Below are positions 53,860 to 63,955 of a stretch of DNA of 64,000 nt, one piece after another. The position numbers and the translations under genes were made by a program. How positions within the stretch are numbered: the first letter of the stretch is position 1; each line of letters begins with the position of its first letter. The notes under the pieces are model-generated. The model was given only the letters and a program-made list of their open reading frames with translations, was not told the origin of the DNA and did not search any database. The stretch comes from Vibrio stylophorae (lineage in GTDB: Bacteria; Pseudomonadota; Gammaproteobacteria; Enterobacterales; Vibrionaceae), in contig NZ_CAKLDI010000001.1 of assembly GCF_921293875.1 (NCBI RefSeq), positions 434,001 through 498,000 of the forward strand. The letters are read 5' to 3'.

Positions 53860-54477
53860 TTAGAAGCGATAACCAAATACAACAGAGCCTTGGCTCAAAT
53901 CGATATCTGATGTATTTACAGAACCTAAACCTGAAACATTGAATTTATCTAGTGACGCAAAATCATAACTAACGTTGATATAAGCACCACTATCACCTTG
54001 GAAATGAATACCAACCCCATAGTAGAAGGTATCAGAATCGATAGTGTCTTCTTCATAATATAGGTAGCCAGCAGACAGGTACGGGCGAACATAGCCATTT
54101 TGGATATCGCTATTAAATTCAAATCCATAACCTAGCTCCACACCTGTTTTTAGTGTCTTGCCATCTGCTTGGTAAAATTGATCTGGTGTTGCTGGAACTG
54201 GCGGTGTTGCGCCAGGATCTCCCGGTGTTCCCGCAACTTCAACGATATCGGTATCGCCTTTATTTGTTTCATAAGACGCTGTGATGCTTAGAAAACGGTT
54301 AAAGTCGTAGCCAAGTTCCCACTTGATACCATCACCATAAGATGTAGATAAACCTAAGACATCAACTTCGGCTTTGGTAAAGGTGTAACCCACACCCATG
54401 CGGAAGCCGCTATCATCTGCCATCGCAGGGGCACAAAGTGCAGCAGATAAACATGCGGTCAGCAGAATCTTTTTCAT
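53860..54477 (-). CDS. Outer-membrane beta-barrel protein, porin family
   Basis: A 205-residue exported protein. The signal peptide ends after APAMA at residue 20. The mature part is made of alternating aromatic/polar strands (FRMGVGYTFTKAEV, KWELGYDFNRFLSITASYE, VRPYLSAGYLYYEED and others) and ends in the outer-membrane signature GYRF. One predicted outer loop is Pro/Gly-rich: VEVAGTPGDPGATPPVPATP. It looks like a small eight-stranded barrel of the OmpA-like/Omp_b-brl type. The ATG at 54477 has GGAG six bases before it; an 11-codon upstream extension was discarded. Function unknown; not part of the conserved sfsA-dksA block, so an accessory insertion. Confidence 0.85.
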   Translation of the reverse strand: MKKILLTACLSAALCAPAMADDSGFRMGVGYTFTKAEVDVLGLSTSYGDGIKWELGYDFNRFLSITASYETNKGDTDIVEVAGTPGDPGATPPVPATPDQFYQADGKTLKTGVELGYGFEFNSDIQNGYVRPYLSAGYLYYEEDTIDSDTFYYGVGIHFQGDSGAYINVSYDFASLDKFNVSGLGSVNTSDIDLSQGSVVFGYRF

Positions 54478-54636
54478 GCTAAGCTCCAAAAAATAGAATT
54501 GTGAAATCAAACACCATTATTGCACCATCCCTATCTCATTCAATCTATTGGCTTTTTGTTGGCTTTGCTCGGTGATCATCTTTGGGGCTGAATCACAAAA
54601 AAATGCATGCGATATGCCGTTTGAAGGAATGGTGGC

Positions 54637-54816
54637 GTGCACTGGGTTGTGATGTGCCTAAAGAAACCGCGTGATGCTCATGAAATCTGCGGATGCAATG
54701 AGCTGCACTTATCCTTTTTCTTACGCTATATCACGATGTTGAGTGATGAGCCTTTACCGAATATTTCACCTCAATCAAGATATCGTTTTAAAGACAAGGG
54801 TGAATTTGAGGATTAA
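54637..54816 (+). CDS. Possible 59-residue hypothetical protein or gene remnant
   Basis: A GTG at 54637 with AAGGA eight bases before it opens a 59-codon frame (…KKPRDAHEICGCNELHLSFF… then RYITMLSDEPLPN and a charged end RFKDKGEFED). Codons look like real coding sequence. Another frame, ATG 54603 to TGA 54674, reads RLKEWWRALGCDVPKETA and meets it with a one-base shift at about 54672, so the two may be halves of one frameshifted gene. No family was recognised. It lies in the barrel-dksA gap on the plus strand without a visible terminator. Confidence 0.3.
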   Translation: MHWVVMCLKKPRDAHEICGCNELHLSFFLRYITMLSDEPLPNISPQSRYRFKDKGEFED

Positions 54817-54948
54817 AGCGGGCGCTTTTCGCCAACTTTTTGTGCCCATTTGAATGGTGCGAGGTAGACGCATTTCGCTGCGATTTGCTACGGAATTGTG
54901 AAAATTGTCGTGCTGCTCACGTGAGGTAATCACGGTCCAAAATAACCG

Positions 54949-54977
54949 TTGCTATGGGGGAGGCCTTCTGCTATAGA
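54949..54977 (+). promoter_or_regulatory. Sigma-70 promoter of dksA
   Basis: TTGCTA, a 17-base spacer and TATAGA, followed by a GC-rich discriminator region (TACCGCCC). The predicted start is about 50 bases before dksA. Confidence 0.65.
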
Positions 54978-55034
54978 TACCGCCCTAAAAATTTGGCCCA
55001 CTCGGGTTGAGTAATCACTCTAGGAGAAAGCTGC

Positions 55035-55481
55035 ATGCCAGATAGCAAAAAGAAGACGCTTGGAACCCTGGCCATTGCCGGCGTCGAGCCATATCAAGAA
55101 AAAGCGGGCGAAGAGTACATGAACGATGCGCAAATCGCGCACTTTCGCACCATCCTTGAGGCATGGCGTAACCAACTCAGGGAAGAAGTGGACCGCACCG
55201 TCACGCATATGAAAGATGAAGCGGCAAACTTTCCTGATCCAGTGGATCGCGCGGCGCAGGAAGAGGAGTTCAGCCTTGAACTTCGTAACCGAGATCGCGA
55301 GCGTAAGCTGATCAAGAAAATTGAAAAGACGCTGATCAAACTCGAAGACGATGATTTCGGCTTCTGCGACACCTGTGGTGTTGAGATTGGTATCCGTCGT
55401 CTTGAAGCACGTCCAACAGCGGATCTATGTATCGACTGTAAGACACTTGCTGAAATTAAAGAGCGTCAAATGGCTGGCTAA
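55035..55481 (+). CDS. dksA: RNA polymerase-binding transcription factor DksA
   Basis: A 148-residue cofactor of ppGpp that enters the RNA polymerase secondary channel and resets rRNA and amino-acid promoters. The coiled coil carries the tip acidic pair Asp68 and Asp71 in [15 protein letters not shown], and the zinc finger uses Cys111, Cys114, Cys132 and Cys135. AGGAG stands eight bases before the ATG. gluQ follows after a terminator, the E. coli order. The tRNA operon of this window is a plausible target. Confidence 0.97.
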   Translation: MPDSKKKTLGTLAIAGVEPYQEKAGEEYMNDAQIAHFRTILEAWRNQLREEVDRTVTHMKDEAANFPDPVDRAAQEEEFSLELRNRDRERKLIKKIEKTLIKLEDDDFGFCDTCGVEIGIRRLEARPTADLCIDCKTLAEIKERQMAG

Positions 55482-55505
55482 TCGCCGACATTGACAGCGA
55501 AAGAA

Positions 55506-55530
55506 AGAGAGCGTTAGGCTCTCTTTTTTT
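55506..55530 (+). terminator. Terminator of dksA
   Basis: A 7-bp stem AGAGAGC/GCTCTCT with loop GTTAG is followed by a T run. It lies between dksA and gluQ, so part of the transcription may read through. Confidence 0.85.
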
Positions 55531-55556
55531 ATCCCTCAATTTTGTGCCGCTTGATT

Positions 55557-56432
55557 ATGTCTGCTTATATTGGTCGTTTTGCGCCTTCTCCGTCAGGTCC
55601 GCTTCATTTTGGCTCTTTAGTTGCCGCGCTAGGTAGCTATTTGCAAGCTAAATCACAGCAGGGTCAATGGCTGGTACGGATTGAAGATATCGATCCGCCC
55701 CGTGAAGTTGTCGGTGCCAGCAGCCTGATTTTAAAGACTCTCGATGCTTATGGTTTGCACTGGGATGGCACTGTGCGCTATCAAAGCGAGCAGCTGGCAC
55801 GCTATCAAGCGCAAATCGATGCTTGGTTGAACACGGGCCAAGCTTATTACTGCCACTGCACACGTAAAACCATTCAGGCCATGGGCGGCATTTATCAAGG
55901 CCACTGCCGAGATTTAGGTTTAGGACCTGAGCAAGCAGCCGTGCGTCTTCGCTTAGATCATCCTTATTATGCCTTTGATGATGGTTTGCAAGGCCATATT
56001 GAAGCGAACCGCGCCTTGGTTGAAGAAGATTTGTTGATTCGTCGTCGTGATGGTTTATATGCCTATAACCTTGCCGTGGTGATGGATGATATTGACCAAG
56101 GAGTCACGGAAATTGTGCGCGGCGCTGATCTCATCGAACCCACGGTGCGACAAATGGCACTCTATCGTCAGCTTGGCGTGTCACCCGTCAATTATGTGCA
56201 TCTACCTTTGATTGTGAATGCGGATGGGCAAAAGCTATCGAAGCAAAATCATGCGCCAGCAATAGATATCAATCAACCACAGCCCGCACTGGTCGCGGCG
56301 CTGCGCTGTTTGGGGCTTGAGTTACCTGCTGCGCTTCATCGCGCACCTTGTGAAGAGATGCTTCGTTGGGCTATTGGTCATTGGCAATTGCAACAGCTGC
56401 CAGTAACGACAAAGATCAGCCTGCCATTCTAA
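55557..56432 (+). CDS. gluQ: Glutamyl-Q tRNA(Asp) synthetase
   Basis: A 291-residue paralogue of the glutamyl-tRNA synthetase catalytic core, without anticodon domain, that attaches Glu to queuosine in tRNA-Asp. Motifs: [20 protein letters not shown] (HIGH-like HFGS), [10 protein letters not shown], a zinc-type Cys cluster around [10 protein letters not shown] and GHCRDL, and KLSKQN in place of KMSKS. The ATG at 55557 agrees with homologues. It shares the dksA-gluQ order common in gammaproteobacteria. Confidence 0.94.
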   Translation: MSAYIGRFAPSPSGPLHFGSLVAALGSYLQAKSQQGQWLVRIEDIDPPREVVGASSLILKTLDAYGLHWDGTVRYQSEQLARYQAQIDAWLNTGQAYYCHCTRKTIQAMGGIYQGHCRDLGLGPEQAAVRLRLDHPYYAFDDGLQGHIEANRALVEEDLLIRRRDGLYAYNLAVVMDDIDQGVTEIVRGADLIEPTVRQMALYRQLGVSPVNYVHLPLIVNADGQKLSKQNHAPAIDINQPQPALVAALRCLGLELPAALHRAPCEEMLRWAIGHWQLQQLPVTTKISLPF

Positions 56433-56498
56433 AATGGATCACACTAGGCTATTATGTGCGCCTTAATTTCGCGGGCGAACATGGTTCAGAGGTGTGGT

Positions 56499-57899
56499 AT
56501 TTTTTCTCGAGTCGCAAAATTCTGCCGTAAGGTACTGAATACAAAAGGTGGTTCACGTGATCTCAATGCGTTGTCGTTGGAGATCATTGCACGCGAAGAT
56601 CATAATATTTCTCGCCAAGATATCAGCGAAAATGCGCTGAAGGTGCTTTATCGCCTGCACAAAGCAGGTTATGAGGCCTATCTTGTGGGTGGTGGTGTTC
56701 GTGATCTATTGCTGGGCAAGCAACCGAAAGATTTTGATGTGACGACCAATGCCACGCCAGAACAGGTCCGTAAACTGTTTCGTAACTGCCGCCTCGTCGG
56801 TCGTCGTTTTCGCCTAGCGCATATTCTCTTTGGTCGTGATGTGATTGAAGTGGCTACGTTTCGTGGTCACCATGAAGATGTGAACAATCAACAGCATTCC
56901 GCCTCATCACAGCAGGGGATGCTGCTGCGTGATAACGTCTACGGCACCATTGATGAAGATGCTGAGCGCCGCGACTTCACCGTCAATGCCCTTTATTACA
57001 ATATCGCTGATTTCTCGATTCGAGATTATGCTGGCGGTATCGATGATATCGATGATGGCATCATTCGCATGATTGGCGATCCTGAAACCCGTTATCGTGA
57101 AGACCCTGTGCGTATGCTGCGCGCTGTGCGTTTTGCCGCCAAGCTTGATATGCATATCGACAGCACCACCGCTGAGCCGATTCCACGTTTAGCTAAATTG
57201 CTCAATGAAATTCCTTCAGCACGTCTGTATGAAGAAAGCTTAAAACTGCTGCAAGCCGGGGAAGGTTATGAAACCTACCAATTGCTGCGTCAGTACGATC
57301 TATTCGATAAGTTGTTCCCGCAGGTGGTGAGTCACTTCACTGAGAGCCAAGAGAGCCATACTGAGCGCATGATCGCCTTGGTACTGCAGGCGACTGATGA
57401 GCGTATCCACAACGACTTGCGCGTCAATCCCGCCTTTATGTTTGCTGCGATTTTGTGGTATCCCATGGTAGAGCGCGCGGAAGAGATCGCCCATACCGGT
57501 GGTTTGACCTTCTATGATGCGGTTCTGATTGCGGGCAACGATATTTTGGATGAGCAAGTGAAAAGCTTGGCGATTCCAAAACGATTTACTGCCACCATTC
57601 GTGATATTTGGCAGTTGCAGCTTCGTTTGCCTCGTCGCAGTGGCAAGCGCGCTTTCCGTTTGCTTGAACAGAATAAATTCCGCGCAGCCTATGACTTTTT
57701 GGTGATGCGTGGTGAAGTGGAAGGCGGTGATACCGAAGAGCTTGCCGACTGGTGGACCCATTTCCAATCGAAAGGCCGCTCACAGCGCCAGTTTATGGTG
57801 CAATCGCTGAATAAAGAGGGCGAAGCGCGTAAGCCACGTCGCCGTCGTCAAGTGAAGCCGCGCCGTAAGCCAAACGCCAAGAGTGGCCAAGGCGAATAA
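56499..57899 (+). CDS. pcnB: Poly(A) polymerase I, probable ATT (AUU) start
   Basis: A 466-residue nucleotidyltransferase that adds poly(A) tails and promotes RNA decay. The catalytic region reads [13 protein letters not shown] then [20 protein letters not shown], with [11 protein letters not shown] and the [15 protein letters not shown] segment (here [20 protein letters not shown]); a basic Arg/Lys tail ends it. Homology to the E. coli N-terminus (MFTRVANFCRKV) aligns with [12 protein letters not shown] here, and the aligned Met is an ATT at 56499 with AGAGG six bases before it. E. coli pcnB is known to start at AUU. In-frame ATGs upstream at 56481 and 56454 are alternatives. folK follows with one base between. 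Confidence 0.92.
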   Translation: MFSRVAKFCRKVLNTKGGSRDLNALSLEIIAREDHNISRQDISENALKVLYRLHKAGYEAYLVGGGVRDLLLGKQPKDFDVTTNATPEQVRKLFRNCRLVGRRFRLAHILFGRDVIEVATFRGHHEDVNNQQHSASSQQGMLLRDNVYGTIDEDAERRDFTVNALYYNIADFSIRDYAGGIDDIDDGIIRMIGDPETRYREDPVRMLRAVRFAAKLDMHIDSTTAEPIPRLAKLLNEIPSARLYEESLKLLQAGEGYETYQLLRQYDLFDKLFPQVVSHFTESQESHTERMIALVLQATDERIHNDLRVNPAFMFAAILWYPMVERAEEIAHTGGLTFYDAVLIAGNDILDEQVKSLAIPKRFTATIRDIWQLQLRLPRRSGKRAFRLLEQNKFRAAYDFLVMRGEVEGGDTEELADWWTHFQSKGRSQRQFMVQSLNKEGEARKPRRRRQVKPRRKPNAKSGQGE

Positions 57900-57900
57900 G

Positions 57901-58389
57901 ATGGCCCAGGTTTATATTGCCATCGGCAGTAACCAAGCCGATCCCATGGCGCAAGCAAGGCAGGCGATTCAAGCGCTTGCCAGCTTGCCCGCGTCGCGTC
58001 TGCTGGCCGTATCTTCACTTTATGGCAGCAAGCCCATGGGGCCGCAGGATCAGCCTGACTATATTAATGCCGTGGCATTGATTGAGACAGCGCTTGCGCC
58101 TTTGGCGCTGCTTGATGCCACTCAAGCGATTGAATTGTCGCAGGGTCGCGTGCGTAAAGATGAGCGCTGGGGTCCACGTACCTTAGATCTTGATATTTTG
58201 CTTTATGATCAGGCGATCATTGAGAGTGAGCGCTTAACGGTGCCACATTATGGCTTAACGCAGCGTGAGTTTGTGGTTTATCCACTCTACGAGTTAAGTC
58301 CAGAATTACGTTTGCCAAATGGCCAAGCGATTGCTGTACTCAAACAGCAATTACCCGCCAATGGACTTAGTGTGCTTGCCGAGGTGTAA
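57901..58389 (+). CDS. folK: 6-hydroxymethyl-7,8-dihydropterin pyrophosphokinase
   Basis: A 162-residue folate-synthesis enzyme. The N-terminal [11 protein letters not shown] and the signature [15 protein letters not shown], which carries the two metal-binding Asp, are clear. The ATG at 57901 follows the pcnB stop by one base; an upstream frame inside pcnB was rejected. It sits in pcnB-folK-panB-panC, which is common in gammaproteobacteria. Confidence 0.96.
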   Translation: MAQVYIAIGSNQADPMAQARQAIQALASLPASRLLAVSSLYGSKPMGPQDQPDYINAVALIETALAPLALLDATQAIELSQGRVRKDERWGPRTLDLDILLYDQAIIESERLTVPHYGLTQREFVVYPLYELSPELRLPNGQAIAVLKQQLPANGLSVLAEV

Positions 58390-58412
58390 GACGCACTGCA
58401 AAGGGAGAGCAG

Positions 58413-59207
58413 ATGAGAAAAGTCACCATCAATACGCTCATGGCATGGAAAAAAGAGGGGCGAAAATTTGCTTCTTTAACTGCCTATGATGCGAGTTTTG
58501 CTAAATTGTTTGAAGCTGCCGAAGTCCCTGTTCTTCTTGTTGGAGATTCACTGGGAATGGTGCTTCAAGGAAAAGATGACACCTTAGATGTCAGTGTTGA
58601 TGACATCGCCTACCACACCCGCTCGGTTCGAGCCGGTAGTCAGCATACCTTGCTGATGGCCGATATGCCCTTTATGAGTTACGCCACCCCTGAGCAAGCT
58701 TGCGCCAATGCAGCTGTGCTGATGCGCGCAGGCGCCAATATGGTCAAGCTTGAAGGTGGAAGCTGGCTGGTGGACACGGTAAAAATGCTGACTGAGCGCG
58801 CTGTGCCTGTCTGTGCACACTTAGGTTTGACACCACAGTCGGTCAATATCTTTGGCGGCTATAAAGTGCAAGGGCGCGACCAAGATGCAGCAGAGCAGAT
58901 GGTGCGTGATGCGCTGTTACTACAAAATGCTGGCGCTCAAATTATTTTGCTGGAATGCGTGCCGCGCGCGCTGGCAGAGCGGATTACCCAAGCGCTGGAA
59001 GTACCGGTGATCGGTATTGGTGCAGGCAATGCCACCGATGGCCAGATTTTGGTGATGCATGATATCTGCGGCATTTCAGCCAACTATATTCCAAGTTTTT
59101 CTAAGAACTACCTTGCCCAATGTGGCTCTATGCAGGGAGCCGTTGAGACTTATGTGGCAGAGGTGACACAGGGGATCTTCCCTGGCGCCGATCACGGCTT
59201 TGACTAA
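58413..59207 (+). CDS. panB: 3-methyl-2-oxobutanoate hydroxymethyltransferase
   Basis: A 264-residue enzyme that makes ketopantoate using methylene-THF. Seen: [67 protein letters not shown] and [25 protein letters not shown] stands before the ATG. It is the first pan gene and lies nine bases before panC. Confidence 0.97.
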   Translation: MRKVTINTLMAWKKEGRKFASLTAYDASFAKLFEAAEVPVLLVGDSLGMVLQGKDDTLDVSVDDIAYHTRSVRAGSQHTLLMADMPFMSYATPEQACANAAVLMRAGANMVKLEGGSWLVDTVKMLTERAVPVCAHLGLTPQSVNIFGGYKVQGRDQDAAEQMVRDALLLQNAGAQIILLECVPRALAERITQALEVPVIGIGAGNATDGQILVMHDICGISANYIPSFSKNYLAQCGSMQGAVETYVAEVTQGIFPGADHGFD

Positions 59208-59216
59208 GGAGTCTTG

Positions 59217-60071
59217 ATGTTAACCGTGAGTGAAATTGCGCCGCTTCGCCAGCAGATTCTGCAATGGCGTCGTGACGGTAAACGTATCGCTTTTGTGCCA
59301 ACCATGGGCAATTTGCACCAAGGTCATATGGCCTTAATTACCACGGCTAAATTGCACGCCGATGTGGTTGTTGCCAGTGTCTTTGTCAATCCAATGCAGT
59401 TTGATCGAGCTGACGATTTAGCCGCCTATCCGCGCACTTTGGAAGCCGATAGCCAATTGCTTGATGGACATGGTGCGCACCTTCTTTTTGCGCCAACGCC
59501 AGAGCTTATTTTTCCACAAGGGTTGGACGATCAAACCTTTGTCGAGGTCCCTGGATTGAGCCAAATGCTTGAAGGCGCTTGTCGTCCGGGCCATTTTCGC
59601 GGCGTTTCAACCATCGTCAGTAAGTTGTTTAATATCGTGCAGCCTGATGTCGCCTGCTTTGGTGAAAAAGATTACCAACAATTGGCACTGATTCGCCAAA
59701 TGGTTCGCGATTTAGCGTTTCCCATTGAAATTGTTGCGGTCCCGACGGTGCGCGATGTCGATGGCTTAGCGCTGAGTTCCCGCAATGGTCGCCTCAATGC
59801 CGATGAGCGTCAGCGAGCGCCTGTATTGGCGCGTACCATGCGTTGGATCGGATCACAGCTTCGTGGCGGTCGTCGCGATGTTGAACAACTGCTTCTTGAT
59901 GCTGGAGATCAGCTGCGCGCGGCTGGTCTGGCGCCTGATGAACTGTTTATTTGTGATGCCAACACACTCCAACCTATGGTGGATGAATCACCACGGGTGG
60001 TGGTGCTGATGGCGGCCTTTTTGGGGCAGACTCGACTGATCGATAATCTCACGGTAGACTTGGTTGGTTAA
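59217..60071 (+). CDS. panC: Pantothenate synthetase
   Basis: A 284-residue ligase that joins pantoate and beta-alanine with ATP. Motifs: [16 protein letters not shown] (with HxGH-like nucleotide site), [34 protein letters not shown] and [11 protein letters not shown]. The ATG at 59217 has AAGGAG five bases before it; a TTG one codon earlier is possible. panD follows after 71 bases. Confidence 0.97.
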   Translation: MLTVSEIAPLRQQILQWRRDGKRIAFVPTMGNLHQGHMALITTAKLHADVVVASVFVNPMQFDRADDLAAYPRTLEADSQLLDGHGAHLLFAPTPELIFPQGLDDQTFVEVPGLSQMLEGACRPGHFRGVSTIVSKLFNIVQPDVACFGEKDYQQLALIRQMVRDLAFPIEIVAVPTVRDVDGLALSSRNGRLNADERQRAPVLARTMRWIGSQLRGGRRDVEQLLLDAGDQLRAAGLAPDELFICDANTLQPMVDESPRVVVLMAAFLGQTRLIDNLTVDLVG

Positions 60072-60142
60072 ACTTTCATCGACATGAGCCATGTTTTTGA
60101 TGAAATGTGTGTAATGAAGAATAGGGAATAGTGAGACGCGTG

Positions 60143-60523
60143 ATGCAAAGAACGATGCTCAAAGGGAAGTTACACAAAGTCCGTGTAACACAGGCCGAGC
60201 TTTACTACGAAGGCTCTTGCGCCATCGATCAAGACTTTCTTGATGCGGCAGGTATTTTGGAATATGAAAAGATTGAGATTTATGCGGTCAATAATGGCGA
60301 GCGTTTCTCAACCTATGCCATTGCCGGTGAACGCGGATCTAAAGTGATTTCTCTCAATGGTGCTGCGGCGCGTCGTGCTGCGGTGGGCGATACAGTGATC
60401 ATTTGTGCCTATGTAGGAATGAATGATGAAGCCGCGCAAGCACACAAGCCAAGCTTGGTTTACTTTGATGAGCACAACAATATTGTGCGCACTAGTAAGG
60501 CGATTCCAGTTCAGCTGGGTTAG
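60143..60523 (+). CDS. panD: Aspartate 1-decarboxylase (pyruvoyl-dependent)
   Basis: A 126-residue proenzyme, the same length as E. coli PanD, that makes beta-alanine. It self-cleaves between Gly24 and Ser25 in YYEGSCAID, and Ser25 becomes the pyruvoyl group; the [13 protein letters not shown] segment with the active Tyr follows. The ATG at 60143 gives [11 protein letters not shown], in register with E. coli MIRTMLQGKLH; GTG 60131 is an in-frame alternative. It completes panB-panC-panD. Whether PanZ, the maturation factor of enterobacteria, exists here cannot be seen. Confidence 0.96.
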   Translation: MQRTMLKGKLHKVRVTQAELYYEGSCAIDQDFLDAAGILEYEKIEIYAVNNGERFSTYAIAGERGSKVISLNGAAARRAAVGDTVIICAYVGMNDEAAQAHKPSLVYFDEHNNIVRTSKAIPVQLG

Positions 60524-60810
60524 TCTGAAATGCGTCAGTAAAAGCAAGCAGATTAAAATGCTATGAGAGCGCGCCTTTGGGCGCGTTTTTTTATCGCTAA
60601 AGCGCAGTAAGACGAGTGGATTAGTGAGTCCTCAATGGTTGAAAGTAAACTTCGCTTGTTATTTCAGTCGCAAAAATTCTGAGGTCGATGTATGGCGACA
60701 AAAAAGGCAATGAGCTGGACAACAAAACCGAAAATGGGTGTCGTTTTTATCACCAAATTATTTTTTCTGTCGTTATCATGTTTTAAATTTTGTTTTTAAC
60801 TCAATGGATT
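60524..60810. other. Spacer between panD and the small secreted protein gene
   Basis: After the panD terminator this stretch has no gene. From about 60740 it becomes AT-rich (TTATCATGTTTTAAATTTTG), the likely promoter area of the next gene. No operator or RNA structure was recognised. Confidence 0.5.
60569..60593 (+). terminator. Terminator of panBCD
   Basis: GCGCGCC pairs with GGCGCGT around TTTG, followed by six or more T. Confidence 0.85.
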
Positions 60811-61251
60811 ATGAAAAAATATCTGCTTTGTTTGGTTTGTGCCATGGGGTTGAGTGCACCCGCAATGGCAAATGTTACTCCGCAACAATTTATCGATGAT
60901 CTCTTTGCCCACATTCCGCAAACCTTGGATGGCAATCATGACTTCGATGCCTTTAATGCGATGTTTTCTCGCTACATCAAATATGATCAAAAAGAGACCT
61001 ATAACGGCGCATCAGGCGATGGCAAGTTGCCCTTTATCAAATCAGGAACTTTCTTTTACTCCGAATGCCATGGCGCACTTGAGTATGTTCAGTTTCGTTT
61101 CGATATGAAGGATTTTGATACCATCAATGCACTTGCTGATAAAGCGATGAGCAAGCGTCCAAATGACAGCTGTAATCAGGTTGAACTCAATAAAACCAAG
61201 GATAAGCAGCAGTTTCACATGACCGTTTATCACTGTTTAGATATTTGCTAA
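60811..61251 (+). CDS. Small secreted protein with four Cys, uncharacterised
   Basis: A 146-residue exported protein with a signal peptide ending in APAMA at residue 20, almost the same cleavage site as the barrel protein at 53.9 kb. The mature part has Cys86, Cys121, Cys142 and Cys146, enough for two disulphides, and is rich in Phe, Asp and Lys. The chosen ATG has no strong ribosome site; another ATG seven codons earlier is in frame. Probably periplasmic. No family was recognised. It is a single-gene unit with a strong terminator, between panD and the MepM-like gene. Confidence 0.75.
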   Translation: MKKYLLCLVCAMGLSAPAMANVTPQQFIDDLFAHIPQTLDGNHDFDAFNAMFSRYIKYDQKETYNGASGDGKLPFIKSGTFFYSECHGALEYVQFRFDMKDFDTINALADKAMSKRPNDSCNQVELNKTKDKQQFHMTVYHCLDIC

Positions 61252-61282
61252 TTGAGCCTGTGAGCTTGATGGTTTGAGTAAT

Positions 61283-61310
61283 AAAAAAGCGAGCTTAAGC
61301 TCGCTTTTTT
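61283..61310. terminator. Bidirectional terminator between the secreted protein gene and the M23 peptidase gene
   Basis: AAAAAAGCGAGC pairs with GCTCGCTTTTTT around TTAA; symmetric, with the genes converging on it. Confidence 0.92.
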
Positions 61311-61349
61311 CTTGCAGCAAATGTCTGCTGTCGTGGCTTTATTTTTCGC

Positions 61350-62702
61350 TTATTCCCAGTCTAGCTCGACTAAAATTCCTTGCTTGGGCGCTTGTTTATT
61401 GAGCTTGGCAAAGCTTGCTTCAATCACTTTGGCTCTGGCAAGGAACTTGCGTTTCGCCTCACCTGTCAGTGAGCGAGCATCGGGTAGTTTGACGGTGCGC
61501 GGGTTTTTATGCACGCCATTGACCAAAAACTCATAGTGCAAATGCGGTCCAGTGACGCGGCCTGTGCCACCCAAGGTACCGATTTTTTGTCCTTGCTTCA
61601 CGCGCTCGCCTTTTTTCACAAAGCGCTTGGTGAGGTGCAAATACTTGGTGATGTAGGTGGCATTGTGGCGAATAAACACATAGTTGCCATTAAATTTGTT
61701 ATAGCTGGAGGCGATCACCGTACCGTTACCAGCTGCCATAATCGGGGTGCCCACAGGTGCGACATAATCAGTGCCGCGGTGCGCGCGTACTTTACCTGTA
61801 ACCGGATGGAGGCGACGCGGGTTAAAGTTTGAACTGACGCGGCGAAAATCCAATGGCGCACGCAAAAAGGCTTTTTTCATCGCCTCGCCTTTGGGGCTGT
61901 AGTAGTTGCCATCGCTATTTAAAATCGCGGTAAAGGTTTGCCCTTGATTAACAAATTGCGCCATCAAAATACGGCCGGTATCGATGATCTCGCCGGTTTG
62001 CTCATTAAGCACATCTTCATAGAGCAGCTTAAAGCTATCGCCCGGGCGCAAATCTAGCGCAAAGTCGATATCCCAACCAAAGATGAGCGCCATCTCCATA
62101 ATCTGCTTATCGCTCATGCCCACATTTTGCGCGCTCAGCCAAAGAAAACTACCGTTGGCAATTTTGCCCTGCACAAAGTTCTCACGCGTGGTGGTTTTTA
62201 GGGTATCGATGCGACTTTCAAAATGTCCCTTTGCATTACGTGCCACTGTGAGGGTATCGCGGCTGTTGATCGCATAACGCAGCTGTTGTAGCTCGCCGTG
62301 CTCAATGGTCAGCCAAAAGGTATCGCCCACTTTGATGGTATTCAGCGCTTTGGCCGCTTCGCCGCTGTGTAATACCGCATAGAGGGTGTTGGTGGAAAGA
62401 CCCGCCCGGCTAAACAGCTGAGTGAGATATTCACCTTTTTTAAGATGCCAAGGGGTGCCTTCATCGATAAAGGTTTGCACTTGGATGGCGCGCGCTTGTG
62501 GCTGCGTTGCAAGGGTGACTGGATAACGCTGGTTCAGTTGGTAGTGGTAATCCGGTTTCGCTGCTTGCGGGCTTGGCATAATGAACAGCACAATGACACA
62601 GATACTGAGTATGGTAATCAGTTTGCGATGTAGAGCAGGCAAGCTGCGATCCTCGAGACAAATTAGAAAGAAATTGCTGCGTGCTAGTGTAACTGGTTTC
62701 AA
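61350..62702 (-). CDS. M23 family murein DD-endopeptidase, MepM-like
   Basis: A 450-residue envelope protein that should cut peptidoglycan cross-links during growth. A hydrophobic anchor lies at about 27-46, then a LysM/OapA-like region ([18 protein letters not shown]), and the LytM/M23 domain with zinc ligands His308 and Asp312 (AHRGTDY), His356 (YLHLTK) and the HLHYEF motif with His387 and His389. All catalytic residues are present. The full frame begins with TTG at 62702, which aligns with the length of E. coli MepM; a TTG at 62642 has a better ribosome site (GAGGA, 7 bases) and could be the true start. It is divergent from tyrS with 65 bases between, an arrangement also seen in Pseudomonas. 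Confidence 0.88.
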   Translation of the reverse strand: MKPVTLARSNFFLICLEDRSLPALHRKLITILSICVIVLFIMPSPQAAKPDYHYQLNQRYPVTLATQPQARAIQVQTFIDEGTPWHLKKGEYLTQLFSRAGLSTNTLYAVLHSGEAAKALNTIKVGDTFWLTIEHGELQQLRYAINSRDTLTVARNAKGHFESRIDTLKTTTRENFVQGKIANGSFLWLSAQNVGMSDKQIMEMALIFGWDIDFALDLRPGDSFKLLYEDVLNEQTGEIIDTGRILMAQFVNQGQTFTAILNSDGNYYSPKGEAMKKAFLRAPLDFRRVSSNFNPRRLHPVTGKVRAHRGTDYVAPVGTPIMAAGNGTVIASSYNKFNGNYVFIRHNATYITKYLHLTKRFVKKGERVKQGQKIGTLGGTGRVTGPHLHYEFLVNGVHKNPRTVKLPDARSLTGEAKRKFLARAKVIEASFAKLNKQAPKQGILVELDWE

Positions 62703-62767
62703 AACCGAGCGCTATTGAGTACCATGCTTGTTTATTCACAAAAATTAGCCACTCGTCGGAGATAGCC

Positions 62768-63955
62768 ATGGCGCATATCGAAGCCGCACTCGAGCAGATC
62801 AAACGCGGCGTAGAAGATTTGATCCCAGAATCTGAATTGATCGAAAAGTTAAAATTGGGCCGCCCTCTAAAAATTAAATTGGGTGCCGATCCAACGGCGC
62901 CAGATATTCATCTTGGCCATACCGTGATTTTGAATAAACTTCGTCAATTCCAAGATTTGGGTCATGAAGTCATTTTCTTGATCGGTGACTTTACTGGCAT
63001 GGTGGGTGATCCAAGTGGTAAGAACACCACGCGTCCACCGCTCACTCGCGAGCAGGTTGTTGCCAACGCTGAAACCTATAAAGAGCAAGTATTCAAAATT
63101 TTGGATCCTGCGAAAACCCGTATCGAGTTTAACTCAACTTGGCTGAGTGAACTGGGTACCGAAGGGATGATTCGCCTTGCTGCAAACTCAACCGTTGCAC
63201 GTATGCTTGAGCGTGATGATTTCAAAAAACGCTTTGCCGGTAACCAGCCGATTGCGATCCATGAATTTATCTACCCATTGCTTCAAGGTTATGACTCTGT
63301 TGCCCTAGAAGCGGATGTTGAGCTTGGCGGTACCGATCAGCGCTTTAACCTGCTGATGGGGCGTGAGCTACAAAAATCACACGGTATGGCGCAGCAAGTG
63401 GTATTAACCATGCCACTACTTGTTGGTTTGGACGGTGTGAAGAAAATGTCCAAATCACAACACAACTACATCGGTATTAGCGAAGCACCAGAAGAGATGT
63501 TCGGCAAGCTGATGTCGATCTCTGATGATCTGATGTGGGATTACTACAATCTGTTGTCTTTCCGTTCTCTTGAAGAGATTGCAGTCTTTAAGGCTGCGGT
63601 TGAAGCGGGTACGAACCCACGTGATATTAAGATCACCCTTGCCAAAGAGATCATTGCGCGTTTCCATAGCGAAGCGGATGCTGATGCGGCTGAACAAGCC
63701 TTTATCGCACGTTTCCAAAAAGGCGTGATTCCGGATGAAATGCCAGAATTCACCATGCCTGTGGGTACCGCGATTGCCAACGTGTTGAAAGACTCAAACC
63801 TTGTTGCTTCAACTTCTGATGCTATGCGTATGATTCGCCAAGGTGCTGTGAAGCAAGACGGTGAAAAACTTGAAGACACCAAGCTTGAACTTGCAGCGGG
63901 TACTTATGTACTGCAAGTGGGCAAGCGTAAATTTGCACGTGTGACGATTGCATAA
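62768..63955 (+). CDS. tyrS: Tyrosyl-tRNA synthetase
   Basis: A 395-residue class I synthetase. The HIGH motif is HLGH at 48-51, the substrate pocket includes [14 protein letters not shown] and LGGTDQRFN, and KMSKS lies at 226-230. A C-terminal S4 RNA-binding domain ends the protein ([16 protein letters not shown], then [12 protein letters not shown]). The length and the KMSKS spelling place it in the shorter TyrRS group (TyrZ-like), whereas E. coli TyrS is 424 residues with KFGKT. GGAG stands before the ATG. No T-box is seen upstream. Confidence 0.96.
   Translation: MAHIEAALEQIKRGVEDLIPESELIEKLKLGRPLKIKLGADPTAPDIHLGHTVILNKLRQFQDLGHEVIFLIGDFTGMVGDPSGKNTTRPPLTREQVVANAETYKEQVFKILDPAKTRIEFNSTWLSELGTEGMIRLAANSTVARMLERDDFKKRFAGNQPIAIHEFIYPLLQGYDSVALEADVELGGTDQRFNLLMGRELQKSHGMAQQVVLTMPLLVGLDGVKKMSKSQHNYIGISEAPEEMFGKLMSISDDLMWDYYNLLSFRSLEEIAVFKAAVEAGTNPRDIKITLAKEIIARFHSEADADAAEQAFIARFQKGVIPDEMPEFTMPVGTAIANVLKDSNLVASTSDAMRMIRQGAVKQDGEKLEDTKLELAAGTYVLQVGKRKFARVTIA

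Larger units (their letters stand above)
54478..55034. other. Long spacer before dksA
   Basis: This 557-base gap is the longest in the window. It holds the upstream region of the leftward barrel gene, a possible 59-codon gene (54637-54816) preceded by another coding-like frame, the palindrome CTCACGTGAG at 54916-54925, and the dksA promoter at 54949. The rest shows nothing recognisable. Confidence 0.6.

Noticed and set aside
54916..54925. CTCACGTGAG palindrome before dksA as an operator
   Set aside because: Only 10 bp, single, and no regulator family was identified; left as a note in the spacer entry.
62703..62767. T-box or other riboswitch before tyrS
   Set aside because: The leader between the two divergent starts is only 65 bases, with no room for such a structure.
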